Notes: generated by a model from the letters alone, not told the origin. Positions 40,901 to 53,700 are shown, counted from the stretch's first letter. The stretch is DNA of 64,000 nucleotides from Nymphaea colorata (GCF_008831285.2 NC_045141.1:26959315-27023314); one strand, 5' to 3'. Numbers and translations are program-made.

Positions 40901-41239
40901 TCCTCAGCATACCCTGGAAGTGTTGCTTCTCCTGTGCAAATGCCAGAGACACATCTGCCAGCATGGGATCCAAATGCTCAGGTTGCAAGGCGTCCTTTTG
41001 CACCTGCTGCAAATATGTATCCTGGGCAACCGTATCATCCTCCTGCTGCTGCTCCATTTCCATCTTCAGGACCCCTTCCTGGTCCTCCCGAGCCAGTTCC
41101 TGGGTACATGAACTCAAACAACTTTAGAATGCCTTTGGAGCAATCTTCACAACAGGTTCCTATGTATGGGCGGCAGGTGAATGCTGGCCATGTTTCTGCG
41201 CCACGCCCAGGCATGCCACCACCGTCCTATTATGGTTAA
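31009..41239 (+). CDS. PTB1: Polypyrimidine tract-binding protein homologue (PTB1/2 type), 10 coding exons
   Basis: Exons: 31009-31194, 36486-36695, 37588-37650, 37746-37819, 37914-38009, 39012-39069, 39144-39251, 39323-39404, 40525-40637, 40811-41239. Total 1419 nt, 472 aa. The N-terminus FRYTQTPSKVLHLRNLPWEC opens RRM1 (about residues 17-90). RRM2 begins near GNVLLVTIEGVE (about 112-190) and RRM3 near NVLLASIENLQYAVTVDVLH (about 244-320). All have RNP-like segments such as GANRNQAFVEF and KIATFEKAAGFQALIQF. The C-terminal 140 residues are rich in Pro, Gln, Ser and Gly and end PPPSYYG, as in Arabidopsis PTB1/PTB2 rather than the shorter-tailed PTB3 class. These nuclear/cytoplasmic RNA-binding proteins bind CU-rich RNA and control alternative splicing. 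Plant PTB1/2 are known to auto- and cross-regulate by unproductive splicing. The first coding intron (31195-36485) is unusually long at 5.29 kb and contains two hAT-like elements. Confidence 0.95.
31930..31996. repeat. Compound microsatellite (GT)n...(GA)n in PTB intron 1
   Basis: A GT run of about 24 nt is separated by a few bases from a GA run of about 30 nt. Confidence 0.9.
32456..33264. mobile_element. hAT-like non-autonomous element, copy 1 (809 bp), in PTB intron 1
   Basis: The left end is CTTAGTTGTCAAGGCG and the right end, in reverse complement, CTTAGTTGTCAAGGCA, giving terminal inverted repeats of about 15 bp. Flanks are ATTTCAAA (32448-32455) and ACTTCAAA (33265-33272), an 8 bp target duplication with one mismatch, as expected for hAT elements. 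Subterminal regions contain repeated palindromic GGCGTCGCC/GCCTAGGCG-type motifs. No transposase is encoded. Confidence 0.75.
34622..35673. mobile_element. hAT-like non-autonomous element, copy 2 (1052 bp), in PTB intron 1
   Basis: The ends are CTTAGTTGTTAAGGCG and, in reverse complement, CTTAGTTGTCAAAGGC. A perfect 8 bp duplication CTTACCAG flanks it (34614-34621 and 35674-35681). The subterminal GGACTAGTCGTCGCCTAGG and GCCTAGGCGCACCTAG motifs match those of copy 1, so both belong to one family. The interior is AT-rich with short internal duplications (ATAGTCTATAAG near 35260-35295; ACAAAACAGTTTTTCA near 35450 and 35508) and no transposase. Confidence 0.85.
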
Positions 41240-43294
41240 GAACACAACTGTAGCCCGTAGGTGAATTTCTCGTGCCTGTTCCTTTTGCTTTTTTAGGGGT
41301 TATGTTGGCGAGTTCTCGCCCATCACTTCTACTTGAAAGGAAATGAAATTGCTGCTGTAATATTGCATGGGGCCCGTCATTTGTGCCATGCGTCTTGAAT
41401 GATTTGTGTTACAGGGGGTCTTGGTTGAATGAAATTCTGCTGCTACTTCTCTCTCCCTCTCTTGTGTGTCTTCTTCTATGCTTGCGAGTAATGTGCGGTT
41501 CTGTATTTGTTTTTATATGTTTTTCATTGATTTGATGTTTGGGGAATTTACCTACTTGGGTATCGTGCACTTTAACACAAGGCATGAAAGCTTCCAAGGC
41601 GATGCTGCATTTAGAGAGCGTTTGATAAGGAAACGTTGTGTTCTTTGCCATAGTTTTTTTCTAATACTGGTTCAAAATCATCATATTCTGGTTTCGGGAA
41701 ATATGGTCTGCTATGGATGGTTTCAGGAAATATGGTTATGGATGTTATTAGATCCCACCATCAAATGCCGCAGAGTCGTACAATGTTTTCCTGAATCATG
41801 AACACTGTATTTTAAGTGCATGTGTGTCAAGAACACTCTGTTTTTATCAATCGTATTTTCAGCGGATGATGTTTCTTTCTTTTCTTTGACGTCTTTCCAT
41901 GACCTGTTACTGAGCCCTCAGGACGCGTTTTTCCATGCACTCTTACTATAAGTACGGGCACTTGCGAACAATTGTACGTGGGAGGTAAGGATGAGCTTCA
42001 AATATGTTTAAGTAGCCGGTGTTGCATATATGGACTAATTTGCCCAACTGTGGAGGTGTATTTCGCTTCAAGGAAATAATGTAGTCGCACCTGCTGGGCA
42101 CTTTTGGCTTTGAAGCTGGTCGGGCGAGTGCCACGAGAAGGAACGTGTTGTCCGTTCCATTCCTGTAGCCGTTACCCTCCCGTGTCATGTGGGGTGGAGT
42201 GTAATACCAAGATGAAGGTAAACTGGAGGATTTCCGATCTCTTTTTGGGGCGGGAACTTGGGTTCTCTTTTTTGGGGCCGGGGTTGTAATCCTCTCGGTT
42301 GCTTGAAATCTATGCTGAAAGTAGTCTTCTTTTGAAATTTCTACGTTATGGTTGTTGTTCTTTCGTTTTTGTTATTTTTTTTCTTATCGTCCCTGAAGAT
42401 TAGAAGCCCTTGGATTTCTGTTATTTAAATTCTGCACGTACCATGCCATGAAACCCGTGGTTATTAGTTCCAATGGAAGCAACTTACAGTCGACAGCAGT
42501 AAAAGGCTCCAATGGTCTTATGGCGTCTCTTTATGTACTGTTTTTCGATATGGCAAAAATAACTTCGTTTCTTTTCCGAAAGTTGAAAGTTATCGTCTTT
42601 GTAGGGCGCACCATGTGTGCGCCAAATCTCGTGCAGCTATTTGCTATAAAACCAGTTATAAATTCATTACAAACGAGATGAGGACCGGCACCAACACCGG
42701 GGATTAAACCAACAAGTTGCAAACTCAGCTACTATGCCGGGCGAGTGGGGAGGGGGCACCGGAGCTTGGTCTTGTAGTTAATCGAGGTCCTACAATTCAA
42801 CCATTTTGCCTTTTTATATAATATACCGATCATATACGTTTTTCTCATTGGTGATAAAGGAAGGGAGCAATCTCCCAGCGCGTCGTATCGGAACCTTTTG
42901 GCCCTTCTACTCACAGTCAATCGACGTGCCGGCGACGGTGCATCTCCCATGAGATGGACCCGAACTGCTATAGTGACCAAGAGAAATCACCACTCGGCGG
43001 AACAGGAGACTCTGATGTAGCGACATAATCTGATAAGGACCTCATGGGCTTTTGGTTTCGGAAATATAGCAAGACAAAAATAAGAAGCATGGTTCTGAAA
43101 CCGCAGCGGTATGACATTCACACGATAGTTGTGGCAAGATCGCTTTCTGGGTAAACGCTCAATCAGGGGACTGGATCAGGTCTCCCACTCGCTACAGAGC
43201 AAGTCACCACCCCAACGCATTTTTCCCAGAAATGCTTGATCGAGGGCTAGTACCAATCTGCCTGTAAAATTCGGGTTGTCAAATAGTCAGGGGA
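41240..43294. other. Convergent intergenic region between PTB and ankyrin-repeat gene
   Basis: The first about 250 bases are probably PTB 3' untranslated region. The rest holds nothing I can call a gene. Near 42600-42745 the minus strand shows weak RNA-polymerase-III-like box motifs (see rejected items). Confidence 0.55.
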
Positions 43295-46200
43295 TTAATA
43301 TTCAAAGTCGTCGGTAGGTGGCAGCTCCGCCGTCCTGGATGCCTGCTTCTTCCCCTTCTTGTTCTTGGCTCCCTTTGCTTTCATCCGTCTCTTTTTCTCA
43401 TTGGCATCTATCCAAGTATAGTCTGCCGGTATAAGAAATGGATCAACATCGTCGCTCCCATGGCTCTCCGTGGACACAGAGGAGCTGCTTGCATGCGTTT
43501 GACTCCCTCTCATCCATGAGATCCATGACGAAGAAGATGATGATAACTCAGAATCCTTTGACTTGGTGTCTTGAAAATGAGCTGGACTGGATAGAGGGGT
43601 AGAGAACTCCTCCAGAGGCTGAAGCTCCTCAAACTTTGTAAAGGTGACCAAGACTCTAATGGTGGGTACAATTGGAATAGCAACCTGAAATGCATAAAAA
43701 GGATAAACTAAAGTTAGCGACCTCGAAGTTCTTCATGAACAGAAGAAAACTAGATATAATGCAGGGAAAAGCAGCTAGCTTCCACCATGTTCTTTGTTGG
43801 GTTTAACAAACAGATACACCCTAAGAGCACAGAATCTGCGGCACCATAAGAATAATGCTTCTTGTAACGAGAGAGAGACAAATAATGGGGAAAAAGTGCA
43901 AAGTTGGACCTACTAGAGATTGTATCCAGCGAGTATATATAAAACACATGACGAACAAAGTTCTAAACCAGGGAACTGTAGTTCAACCGGGGGGGCCTTG
44001 AATTGACTGCATCTACAGTCACTAATGTGAAATTACCAATTTAGATAATAAAAGTAGAAAAGAAAAGGTGGAAGCACTTGGCCTATCTACACAGTGCAAG
44101 TATGAAGTTTCAGCAATCTACCAAAATGCAAAAGAGAAACGAGAATCATGAAGGGTGTATTCTAGAGTACTTTGTATATAGCACTTGCGTGGAACTGATC
44201 ACACTTCATCTGAAGCTTTGCAACATCTTACTCCAGTAAGAGAAAGGGCAGAATTAGGATTAACAAGTCTTTTCAAAATACAACAGCAAGGGAAAAAAAC
44301 AGGATAATGCAACACCAACTACATGAGATATGGCACAAAAATGGAAAATAAACAAATTGAAAATTAACGGTCTTAGATGGAAAAAATTGTATAACGTGGA
44401 ATAACCTAAACACTTGCATTTTAGGCACAACAAGCTTCCTGCAAGCAGAGATACTGCCATTTAGCACCTAAGGTTTAATCTGCTGTATAAGGTGAAATAC
44501 TGTGTTACTAATATTACCACCAGAGGCAGCCTATCACTTCAGAAACCAGAGATCATCAGGAATCGTTCAACGCTGGACTAACGGTTTTCTCAAATTCATC
44601 CCCGATCTTACACCACTTCCTCCCGTCGCTGCATTAGAGAAAAATGAGGAGCATTGCGGCTGTGGGAAATCACGACAGGTCTATAGTAATTTCCACTAAC
44701 AAATGCTTGCTGAACAAGCTGGAGAAACATCAGTAGTTTGTCGCACCTTAACATTCCAATCGAGAACATGAGGCTCGGTAGAAGACATTGTTGCATTTGT
44801 TGTCAAATTAAAACGCATAGATGCCAGAAAACAACGATAAGTCGCTAATACAACTGAGTACCAAGAAGGGAGAAAATCCACACATCACGAGAGAGTGCCA
44901 ACAAAGAGACCTGCCGATTAAGCTGACAGAGATGGGCAAATGACGATTTGGCGCCTTAGAAGAGACACAGTCCCTATAGAAAAGAAAGGGTAGTCCCTCT
45001 CACCCCATGAAGATTAGGTTTTAAGCAGGAAGGCAGAAGAGAAATAGATGAAGAAAATCTTGAATCCCCAATCCCAAGCGAACCTGCAAACCCCAAGACA
45101 CTATTCACCTAACAACCTTGCAACGCACTCCAAAAGTTCAAATTCAACAAGAAACGGACCAAACTCCAGGGTTGCCCTTTCCAAGCCAATCAATTTCCAC
45201 ACTCTTTCACAAGAACCGTCGCAGCACTAAAGCAATATATAAAGTCAGTAAAGAAAGCACAACGAACCAGAAAGGCACGAGGGAGATGAAATGACGAATA
45301 CCTTCACGGGGAAGGTTCCTGGCGGCAATTTGGTGGTCAAGAGCTCTCTCAATCTCCTCACAGCCTTCACTTTGTTAGCCAAGATATCGAGCACAGGTAA
45401 CAATTCCTCCGTCTGCAACGGGAAATCCTCTGTCAACCACAGTACGGGCCTCAAGCCTTTCCTGTATTCACTTTCACTCTTCCCATCACCTAACCCGCCA
45501 GCACAGCCGCTGTTGCAGCCATTCTTCTTCTTCTTTGCAGATGCCGTCCTCAACCCGTTCACCACTTTCTTCCCCTCCCCACCTTTCTTGGTCGCCGCCT
45601 GATCCTCGTCTTCACCTGATTTCTTCCCGCCCCACCCTCCGAACCACCCTTTCCTCTCCTTCCCTGTTTTGCCTGCAGCATCACCATCGGTTCCACCATT
45701 AAACTCCTCATCGTCCAAATTCCCCCCTGCCCTCAATGCCGAGTCCAGTTGCATCTTCTCCTCTGCCGTTAACAGATCATCTGCTCCGCCGCCAGTGCCC
45801 GCCTCCTCGTCCTCTGCCGCAGCAGCTGCAGCGAAGAGCTCCTCGTCCGTCATCGCGCCGGGGACCTTCCTTGACTTTACGCTTACGGTAACATGGTGCA
45901 TATCGTAGACCTTTGCCTTCCACGCCCCGACTGCCTCCGTCCGGTCCTGCCTCCGCCAGTTGAGGTGCGGCACGAGCTCCGCTTTGGTCACGTCGATCCC
46001 CGGACGGTACATGTTTGTCTGCGCCATGAGCGCCACCTCCCGGGCAACTTCCGCCTCGCTCGGTCGCGAACCCGCGCCCTCAAGCGCGTTAGCAATCTCC
46101 TTGTCGCGGTGCGACAGCACGATAAGCGAGCCAGGAGGAATCCGGCCGGAGTCGCCGCCCTCGCCAAAGAAGATGAAGCTCTGATCGGACCTCTGGATGC

Positions 46201-46789
46201 GGAACCCGTCGAAGCCAGAGAGGGTCATATCGGCCCGGAGGTTAGAGCCGCGCTTCCAGATCCGATAGGTGTCTGAGGGGGCGATCCGACTGATGAAGGG
46301 GATAACGGAGCTCTCGAAATGGAAGGAGATCTCCATATAGAAGTCACGCATCCTACCGGCGGCGGCGACTATACGGGGAAGGCGCCGGCACCACTTTGCC
46401 CAGGCAAGTGGCTGGTAATGGCGGGCGATCACAGCCGCAACAGCGTCCTGGCGCGAGCAGACGGCCTCCTGCAGCGAGCTCCAGCCCCGCTCGTTCTGCA
46501 GGCTCCAGTCGGCTCCGGCAGCCATGAGGATGTCCGCGGCCACGGCGTCGCCCAGCCGGACTGCGACGTGAAGTGGCGTCTCCCGCCCCGGGATCCCTTC
46601 GCGGACGTCGAGCACCGCAGATACTGCATCCGCCCGGAGCTCCGCCTCAATAGACTCCGCTTCCGAGGTCACCTCCCCGGCTTCGGGCAGTCGCGGAAGA
46701 TCCGCCACTATTCGTCGGAGGGCCGAGTGGTCCCGTCGGAGCACCGCCAGGTGCGCGGGACTGTCCGAATACCGCGACAGGTCGTCCAT
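43295..46789 (-). CDS. Ankyrin-repeat protein with GPCR-chaperone-like domain (ANKRD13-type), 2 coding exons
   Basis: Minus-strand exons: 46789-45302 (496 codons) and 43684-43295 (129 residues plus stop), phase 0, 625 aa. Ankyrin-type helices occupy about residues 10-125 (SPAHLAVLRRDHSALRRIV, RETPLHVAVRLG, AGADWSLQNERGWSSLQEAV). The conserved plant/animal ANKRD13-family block follows (LAWAKWCRRLPRI, FYMEISFHFESSVIPFISRI, DTYRIWKRGSNLRADMTLSG, GFDGFRIQRSDQS). Residues 320-440 are low complexity, Ala/Glu then Gly/Lys rich, with GWFGGWGGKK. Animal ANKRD13 proteins bind ubiquitinated cargo at endosomes; the plant function is not established, so none is claimed. I start at 46789 (MDDLSRYSDSPAHLAV) because family members begin this way. 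An in-frame ATG at 46879 would add 30 residues containing a poly-Glu run coded by a (GAA)n repeat. Confidence 0.9.
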
Positions 46790-46814
46790 CGCAAGCTCCC
46801 CTTCTTCCTCCTTT

Positions 46815-46842
46815 TCTTCTTCTTCTTCTTCTTCTTCTTCGG
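46815..46842 (-). repeat. (GAA)n trinucleotide repeat in the leader of the ankyrin-repeat gene
   Basis: On the gene's sense strand this is a GAA/GAG-type repeat just upstream of the preferred start codon. It is in frame with the coding sequence and would read as poly-Glu if the upstream ATG at 46879 is used. Confidence 0.85.
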
Positions 46843-46879
46843 AAGGGGTACAGAAATGGGTTGGGATTTGGGGTTTCAC

Positions 46880-49800
46880 CAGAAGACAGATGCCGAGGCT
46901 GCGGAGGGGTATTAGATTGAAGACAACATGAGGAGTCAGAATTGACCTGAAGTGTGGGAGTCAGAGGGCATAAAGAGGGGGTTGGAGGGAGACGCCAGCA
47001 ACTAATTTGGACTCAGAGTCCTCCTTCCTCTCCTCCCTCTCTCCCTCTCCCTCTTCTGCATAAAGAAAGACCAAGCTCTCTGAGACTCTGTGAGAAAAGC
47101 GAGAAGGAGAGAAAAAAAAATGATGGGAAAGGAAGGGGAGCAGGTAATTTGGGGGTGGGAGACTGTCTCAGAGTAAAAAGAGAGGGAGAAAATATGATGG
47201 GAGAGGAAGGGGAGCAGGTAATTTTGTTGTATGGGGGGTTGTGGCAGTTCCCCACTTCTCCTTTTCTGGTCCTCCTGCTGCCGCTGCCTCTCTTTTCTCT
47301 CTCTTTCCCTTGCAGCTCTCTAGTCTCTCCTCTCTCCATGCCTTTTATCTCTTCTCCTCCTCCAATTCCTTTTTCCTTCCTCCTCCCTCCAAAATTTCTA
47401 CAGTAATTTTTTCTTTTTTTCCTCTTAAGTCCAACCCCTCGACCTGCAATTCAACGCGAAGGAAACCGTCAGTGCCAATCCCTTCACTATCCACGACCCA
47501 CCACCGGCCCAAGAAAGCAAGCAAGCCCAGCTGTGTGTGGAAAAAATCTCTCTCCACCCATTCTTTATTTAATATGTTACCATTGGTCTGGGTTGGAGGT
47601 GGCGGGGAATGCCGCGTGGTGGGTGTTACTGCCTGGGGATTTGTCCGCCTGACTGGGACCCCATCTCCTCAAGAACAAGAAACGGAAAAGATGATCCTCT
47701 TCTCCACACCCCACCTTCCCCTTCCCCTTTCCCTTCCTTCCACCCAGTGTGCACTGGTGTGGTGTCTCCGAGGTTTCGAAAGTATCCCCCCTCGGCCCTC
47801 TCCTTCCTGTCTTGTCCCCCTCTTCACCAACATAACTTCATCCCTTCCTGCATCTCTCAAGTCACGCCTCCTTCAAAAGAGCTTTATTTTTATTTAGCAA
47901 CATAGCCCGAGCATTCTTTTCTTCGGCCAAGAAAAATACTCTCAACTTCTTCCTGTGTTGTTCGAGTTCACGACGTCCGGTGGTCTGCGTGGTTCCATTT
48001 TCGTGTTTCAAACCTTTCATATTAATGAGTTGCCACCTAATGCAGGAAAGGAGGGACTTGTTTTTCCTACCAACTGATGGCATTCGTTGGGTTTCTCCAT
48101 CGACGGCAACATCTGGCAGGCGGAGGACTGCCTGCCCAAAGTTTTCTGTCTGGAAATTTGAGGTCATACACCAATATTCTCCGTAACGGCTTTTCCCCTA
48201 TATAAGCCCACTAGCCTTCTCATCTTCTTCAGACTCCCCTCCACCGCATTAAAAGGTTACTGAGTCATTCGAGGCCCTTAGCCTGGTTACTGAATCCTAC
48301 TTGTCAACTAACAAAAGTGGATTTGTAGGACCCTTGTTGGTGCTCACCGGGTTTCTTGCGTATAAATAATAAAAATCACGATGCGTGTCCTCCTAATGCA
48401 GAACTCTCCAAACCAAAAGACAAAAGAGGTTTGGCTCGAGAAATCAAAAGAGAGAGAGAGCCCTTTTGCCCATTTTTTATTCGAAAATTTGGTTTGGCCT
48501 TTCTACTAACGTTTCAATCTGAAAACCTGTCTACCATTTAGCCTAATAAAGAAGTTTTTGTAGGATCTTTTCACATTCATTTCTTCCCACATTGAAAGGT
48601 GCTCTTCATCTGCTAATTATGTATAAATTGGTCAAGTTAGATTCCAAAAGAGTCGGCATGGTAGGGGTAGGCTTTGGTTGTCTTGGAAGCAGCAAAGATT
48701 TCAACTTTTGTGGGTCTCGCTTGTTTGGGTAAGCCGAAGTGTACTCCTTGACCCAAAGAAGGTTCACTTGAAATGGGCTCCTACCTCTTCAAACTTGTTT
48801 GGAAAAAGCGAACAAGTTCGCTTCTGCATACAATTTGACAAAACTACGGCATACTGGTTCATCGAATGCATTAGAGCCAAAGCTCTAGCCCATTCCTCTG
48901 GAGTTCCGCTTTTATTACCATCAACTTGAGAGTTGTATATACCACAGTAGATTTTCACCGGTCCATCAATGCGACCACCTACCTATGCTACGTCCCTCAA
49001 AACCAAAAACATTAGGAAAGCGGCAAAATTTTGATGTACATAATAATGAGGACTAAAAATGTTGTAGTCTTCAGTATTTCGTTATCTGGAGCCTGCACTT
49101 TTCTCCCTCTCGCTCGCTCTCTTTCTTCCCGTCATCCAACGGGTAGTGTTTGGTCAGTTCCTTTCTTACTGTTTGTTCGCTTACACATTCAATGCGAGAG
49201 GCGTCAATTGCTATTTTATTATGTCGAATGTTCATTGGTGGTGATTTTTTCCACTTAAGGATCATCTGCTTAGAGTTTACCAGAAAATACCTGATGTTTT
49301 TTGGATTTTCCTACATTCGTTGTAGTTTGCACAAGTGCAGTAAGAATTCAGAAATCTAGAATGACGTCCATCTTTTCCAAGAAGCATACGCGTTTCGTTG
49401 GAATCCAAATTAAACCGAGCAAATATGTGCGGTTGCAGGTACCTCTCATGCAAGATACATACTAGTCCTTCGAGAAGGGAGGGGCTAGAAGACGTGCTCG
49501 ATTCACAAGCAGCTCATAAAGCATACCTCAAAATCTAAGTAAACAAATGCCGTTTACAGTATTTCAGATTCATGGTTTTTACTAAAATGATGCACAGAAT
49601 TGCCAACGAAACTTAAAATTGCTTTTCTTTTTAAACCATGCGACGTGAAGAACTCATAAATGTTCTCTTAAGTTCAAATTTGTGTGTGTGTATATAATAT
49701 ATATATAGTTTTCTTTTATTTTGTAGGGCAGGCTGGTTGGAGGGTGACCATGTGCCTTCTGCTTTTAACTGCTTTCCCCTCCAATGCCGAATTCAGATGC

Positions 49801-50707
49801 TCAACTTTACAACATTATTGGCTCTTTTGCCCTTTTAACTGTGCCCCGTTTGAAGGCCCCACCTGCCTCCTCACGTGCCTAGAAGTTGAGAAGGATTGTT
49901 CTTTCAAAAGAATAGCAACCTCATGTTAGACCCCGCGATGCCCATGTGCAAGTACAACTTGGTTTGATTGATTTGCCATTCAAACTGACCTTTCTTTTCC
50001 ATTTACCTAGTGTGTGTGTGTGTAAGGGAAAAAAACAAAAAAACAAAAAAAGTTTAGCATTTTTGTCCGAGCATTGGATGAAACAAAAAAGTTGTGGTTG
50101 TAAGCAAAATATTACTGCTATGTATTGTATCATTACATGAACTCTCAGCATCACAATGCCTGATTGTATTGAGAGAAAACAATCTTTGGCATTCTCAATC
50201 TCATATTTTAGAATCTCAGATCACCTTGGATCTATGATGTAAGGAGATCAAAAAACATCCGAGTGACTGAAGTAGAGTCGATTGATGGATCAAGAGATGG
50301 ATTATCGTTCATGCCACGATCGATATTGCGTTTAGGAGTTGGGTTCCAAAAAGACGGTGGGCATGTCAGGAAGGCCACTGGACCCATCCAAAGGCCAAGA
50401 AGTGGTTTTGAACGTTACACTTACATATGCCTAAGAAAACCGAATATTTGATCCCAGATAGTGGGAAAAGATCTTTGTCACCTTTACAAGGCAGACGATC
50501 TATCCAAGGAAGCCATTAAATGCGATGGCAATAACAATAATACTGGCATCTCCCGAACCGAAGAGAGGGATGCGACTGTCCGGACTTGTTTCAGACCTGG
50601 GCTTGGCCAAGTCTGACCTTATTAGATCTCATTTTATTAGACTTAGTTTCGGTTCCATGTTGACGCTGCACTTCTTTTGATATTTGGCCGACGTTTAATT
50701 AATTCAT
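46880..50707. other. Upstream region of ankyrin-repeat gene and gene-poor DNA
   Basis: 46880-47600 is GA/CT-rich and probably contains the 5' leader and promoter of the ankyrin gene. It includes a direct repeat (about 47108-47152 and 47180-47226). A TATA-like CTATATAAG occurs at 48198-48206 followed by pyrimidine-rich DNA, but no gene could be built downstream. A TG/TA microsatellite lies at 49681-49708. Otherwise I see nothing. The 218-codon plus-strand frame at 47241-47897 is low-complexity and rejected. Confidence 0.5.
47108..47226. repeat. Direct repeat, about 45 bp units, period about 74 bp
   Basis: Two copies contain GGAAGGGGAGCAGGTAATTT, each preceded by GAGA-rich DNA and ATGATGGGA. 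They lie upstream of the ankyrin-repeat gene in its probable leader or promoter. Confidence 0.8.
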
Positions 50708-50710
50708 TTA

Positions 50711-53700
50711 GAGGACGTTTGATTGTTGTCCACTATGATAGGACAGACAGGACGTCCTTTCCATTACCTCATGGACAATGGTGTTTTTTGTCCACCGTTT
50801 GATGATTTTAGGAATAGAACACTGTGTTCTTCTTATCCGGCGTTTGTTTCGTGTGTGTCTGTTATGTCTGTTCTGTCCGTCCTATCTGATGTTTGTTTTT
50901 GTCTTGTCCGATCTATCCGTTCTGTCCGATGTTTAATCTTGTCTTACATTTGTATTGAAAGAAACCTTCAATTTCAATATCTCCCATATTTATTTCAAAA
51001 GAATATTTTATTTACAAGTACAACTTCATCAGCAATAAATAAGAAAAAACAAAAAACTTAGAAGTCTTTTATCAAGAAGCAATACAAAACGCCAGTGAAC
51101 AAAGGGAGAAGTATTCACATCACATTGGAAGGAACATGTTCAAATAATGTAAGAGTGTATACCCTTTACCTCGGTTCTGAAAGTATTTCAAATGAACTCT
51201 TCTTGTAAGGAGTAAAAGCATACATTTAATCAAATACACAAGAACCAGTTCAGAATGTCACAACCACAGTTGTGACAAAGCTTTTATGAAAAACTGGAAG
51301 AACAGTTGACACTTTCACAAGAAGAATGTGATGGAAAGAAAGAGATCCGGCGGGTCTCTTTGCCACAACATGACATCTCTTCAAATATCTTAACAGTTCA
51401 AGCACGAAAGGCTTTCAATTAAACATAAAATGAATCATTTTTCCTGAATGCCATATCTCACAATTTTTCCTATCAATGTTAACAAGTATCGAACAATTAC
51501 AAAAGTATCCGATAAATGAAGCAGAGATTATTACATCGACTGTAAAAGCAAAGTACAACATTGACATATTCGCCTGTATCATAGCATTATAAAGAACAAT
51601 GATGAACACACCATCGTCAACTTGCTTCCAGTGGTAACAGAAAGGCACCTAGCCATAATCCAAAGGATCATGTCAGGGCAGAATCATGCCCAGGCAACGC
51701 CTTCACCACCACTTGTTCACCATCGTCAACTTACTCACTTGCTCAGACTAAATAAGACCTATTGGTACATAGAAAAGCATGATCAAGAAGTAGAAACGAA
51801 GATTTTCAGTGTGTTGAGCACATTTATAACAAATACGCATTAATAATTAAAACTGTGCATTAATAATGAAAAAATGACTTATTTCATCATCTATTTCAGT
51901 TGAATAATTGCATATTATGGGACAAACTGTGCTTTAAAACCTCAGGTAAGTAAATAGCAGCAGTTGAAGCAAGAAAGCAGAAAGCCCAAAAGCAAGCATG
52001 TGTACATAATATTGGCATAGATGCCCATCTAAAAAGCAGTAAAATTTATTGAAACAGACAGAAAATTCAATACCTTGTGCAAATGAAATTTCACTTCTTC
52101 GACAATTACAATTATGTCAGTTGCTAGCTCTAATGCCATAAACCTGCATGATTTATCAAAATTAAAGACAGAAAGGAAACCATTTTAATAAAATTGATCA
52201 ATAAGGAGAAGACCATTTTTTCTGTCAATACAAGAATATAGCATGTTGTTTCAGTCCAAAAACAGAGGATAAAGGATGCCAAATAACAGAAACATAGGGA
52301 CTGCCTGCCTAGCTCCTTTGAATTGTCTCATACTCATGACTAACTTCAAAATGACCACCAAATAGCTTCCATCCTAAATAAAAAAGGCCCACCACCAAAT
52401 GCTTTGATGAATAAGAACTTACAAAATATGCCACAATGAAAAGGTTACTCAAGTAAAATTACAAAATGATAACCCAAATGCATTAAAATTTAACGAATAC
52501 TTCATCTCTAAAATTTACTGAAAACTTTGTTCTTCCTTTTTCAAATAACCCAAATTAACGTAGCACATCACAAAAGAATTAAAATCAAAATGAGCAAAAT
52601 GACTAACTCATAACGAAAATATCAGAACCTAGATTTAACAAGCAAATGAGTAGCTGCCTTTTCTCTCATACTACTAGATTTCTAGCCATCTTCTTCAATA
52701 TTCTAGCACAGCTTTAAAACATCTAATTCCACATCTAATTCCATCCTGTGTTAGTGGAGTAGATTGTTAGATAAGTACCATGCACCAGCACCTTGAGAAA
52801 GACCTCATTTGAGTATAGAAAATTCTGCAAAATCCTACCCCTATACAACTATCTTGCTGCTGACCTTTGTCTCCCTCCTATCTGTAACTCTACTTTACCA
52901 ACCTTACTAGCTAGACCACAAGAAGAACACATATTTATTGAAAGTAGATACTTCTTAATAATGGCCTTTGAACAGTACTGTACTAGGAAACCATGTTGAC
53001 ATATGATGGTTGATTCTCGATCTGTCCTTTTGGTAGGAACCACCAAGGGAAGATTGTAGAGAATTCGGTATTACAGAAGCATGTTCATGTTAGTGCATAA
53101 TTGTTTGCACCTGGAAAAACTCAATATCTAAAAAATTTAAGCTTACATGCTCACTCTGTAGCCACTAATAAGAAAAGTTTAAACAAAAACAGATGGAGGA
53201 AAAGAGAAGTAAAACCAGTTTATGAACTAGTATATATTTCTCCCCAACTCCAGTTTGTGCTGCTTCTTGAAGTTCATCTCTTATGATTAGAACAAGACCC
53301 CTCCACAAGCAGCAGACAACAAATTGAAGAAAAAAAAACAAAGAAAATTTCAAAGGATATATGGCCTCAACAACCAGCCTTTGTATTTTTCTTGAGAAGT
53401 ACACCTACAATCCAAGCAAAACACAAAAACCGTGCTTATGATTTCTGATACATATAGATATTGACTTGTAACTTTCCTTTATTGGTTTGGCAACCAAATT
53501 TGATTTTCAAGTCACCCAAATTTACCCAAACAGCACACCAAAGAATTCAGTTAGCAATACAAATATATTGCAAGACAAAAAACGAAGGTTCCTCCAACAC
53601 AGAACAGTGCATGACGAAGGACAATAACAACCTGAAGCAGCACTCAAAAAACAAAAAATCGGGAAAATGGAGGACAGTGGAAACCCAATCTATTTCTGTA

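Noticed and set aside
42600..42745. Minus-strand tRNA-like box motifs (TAGCTGAGTTTG and GGTTTAATCCCC), possible tRNA-derived SINE
   Set aside because: The spacing between the two boxes is too short for a tRNA or a standard SINE head, and no target duplication or clear 3' tail was found. A genome-wide repeat search would decide.
46319..46915. 198-codon plus-strand frame antisense to the ankyrin gene
   Set aside because: It is a GC-rich shadow of the real minus-strand exon, with no recognisable domain.
47241..47897. 218-codon plus-strand open frame
   Set aside because: It lies in CT-rich low-complexity DNA upstream of the ankyrin gene. The product is Ser/Pro/Leu rich with no family motif, and other frames in the same place are also open.
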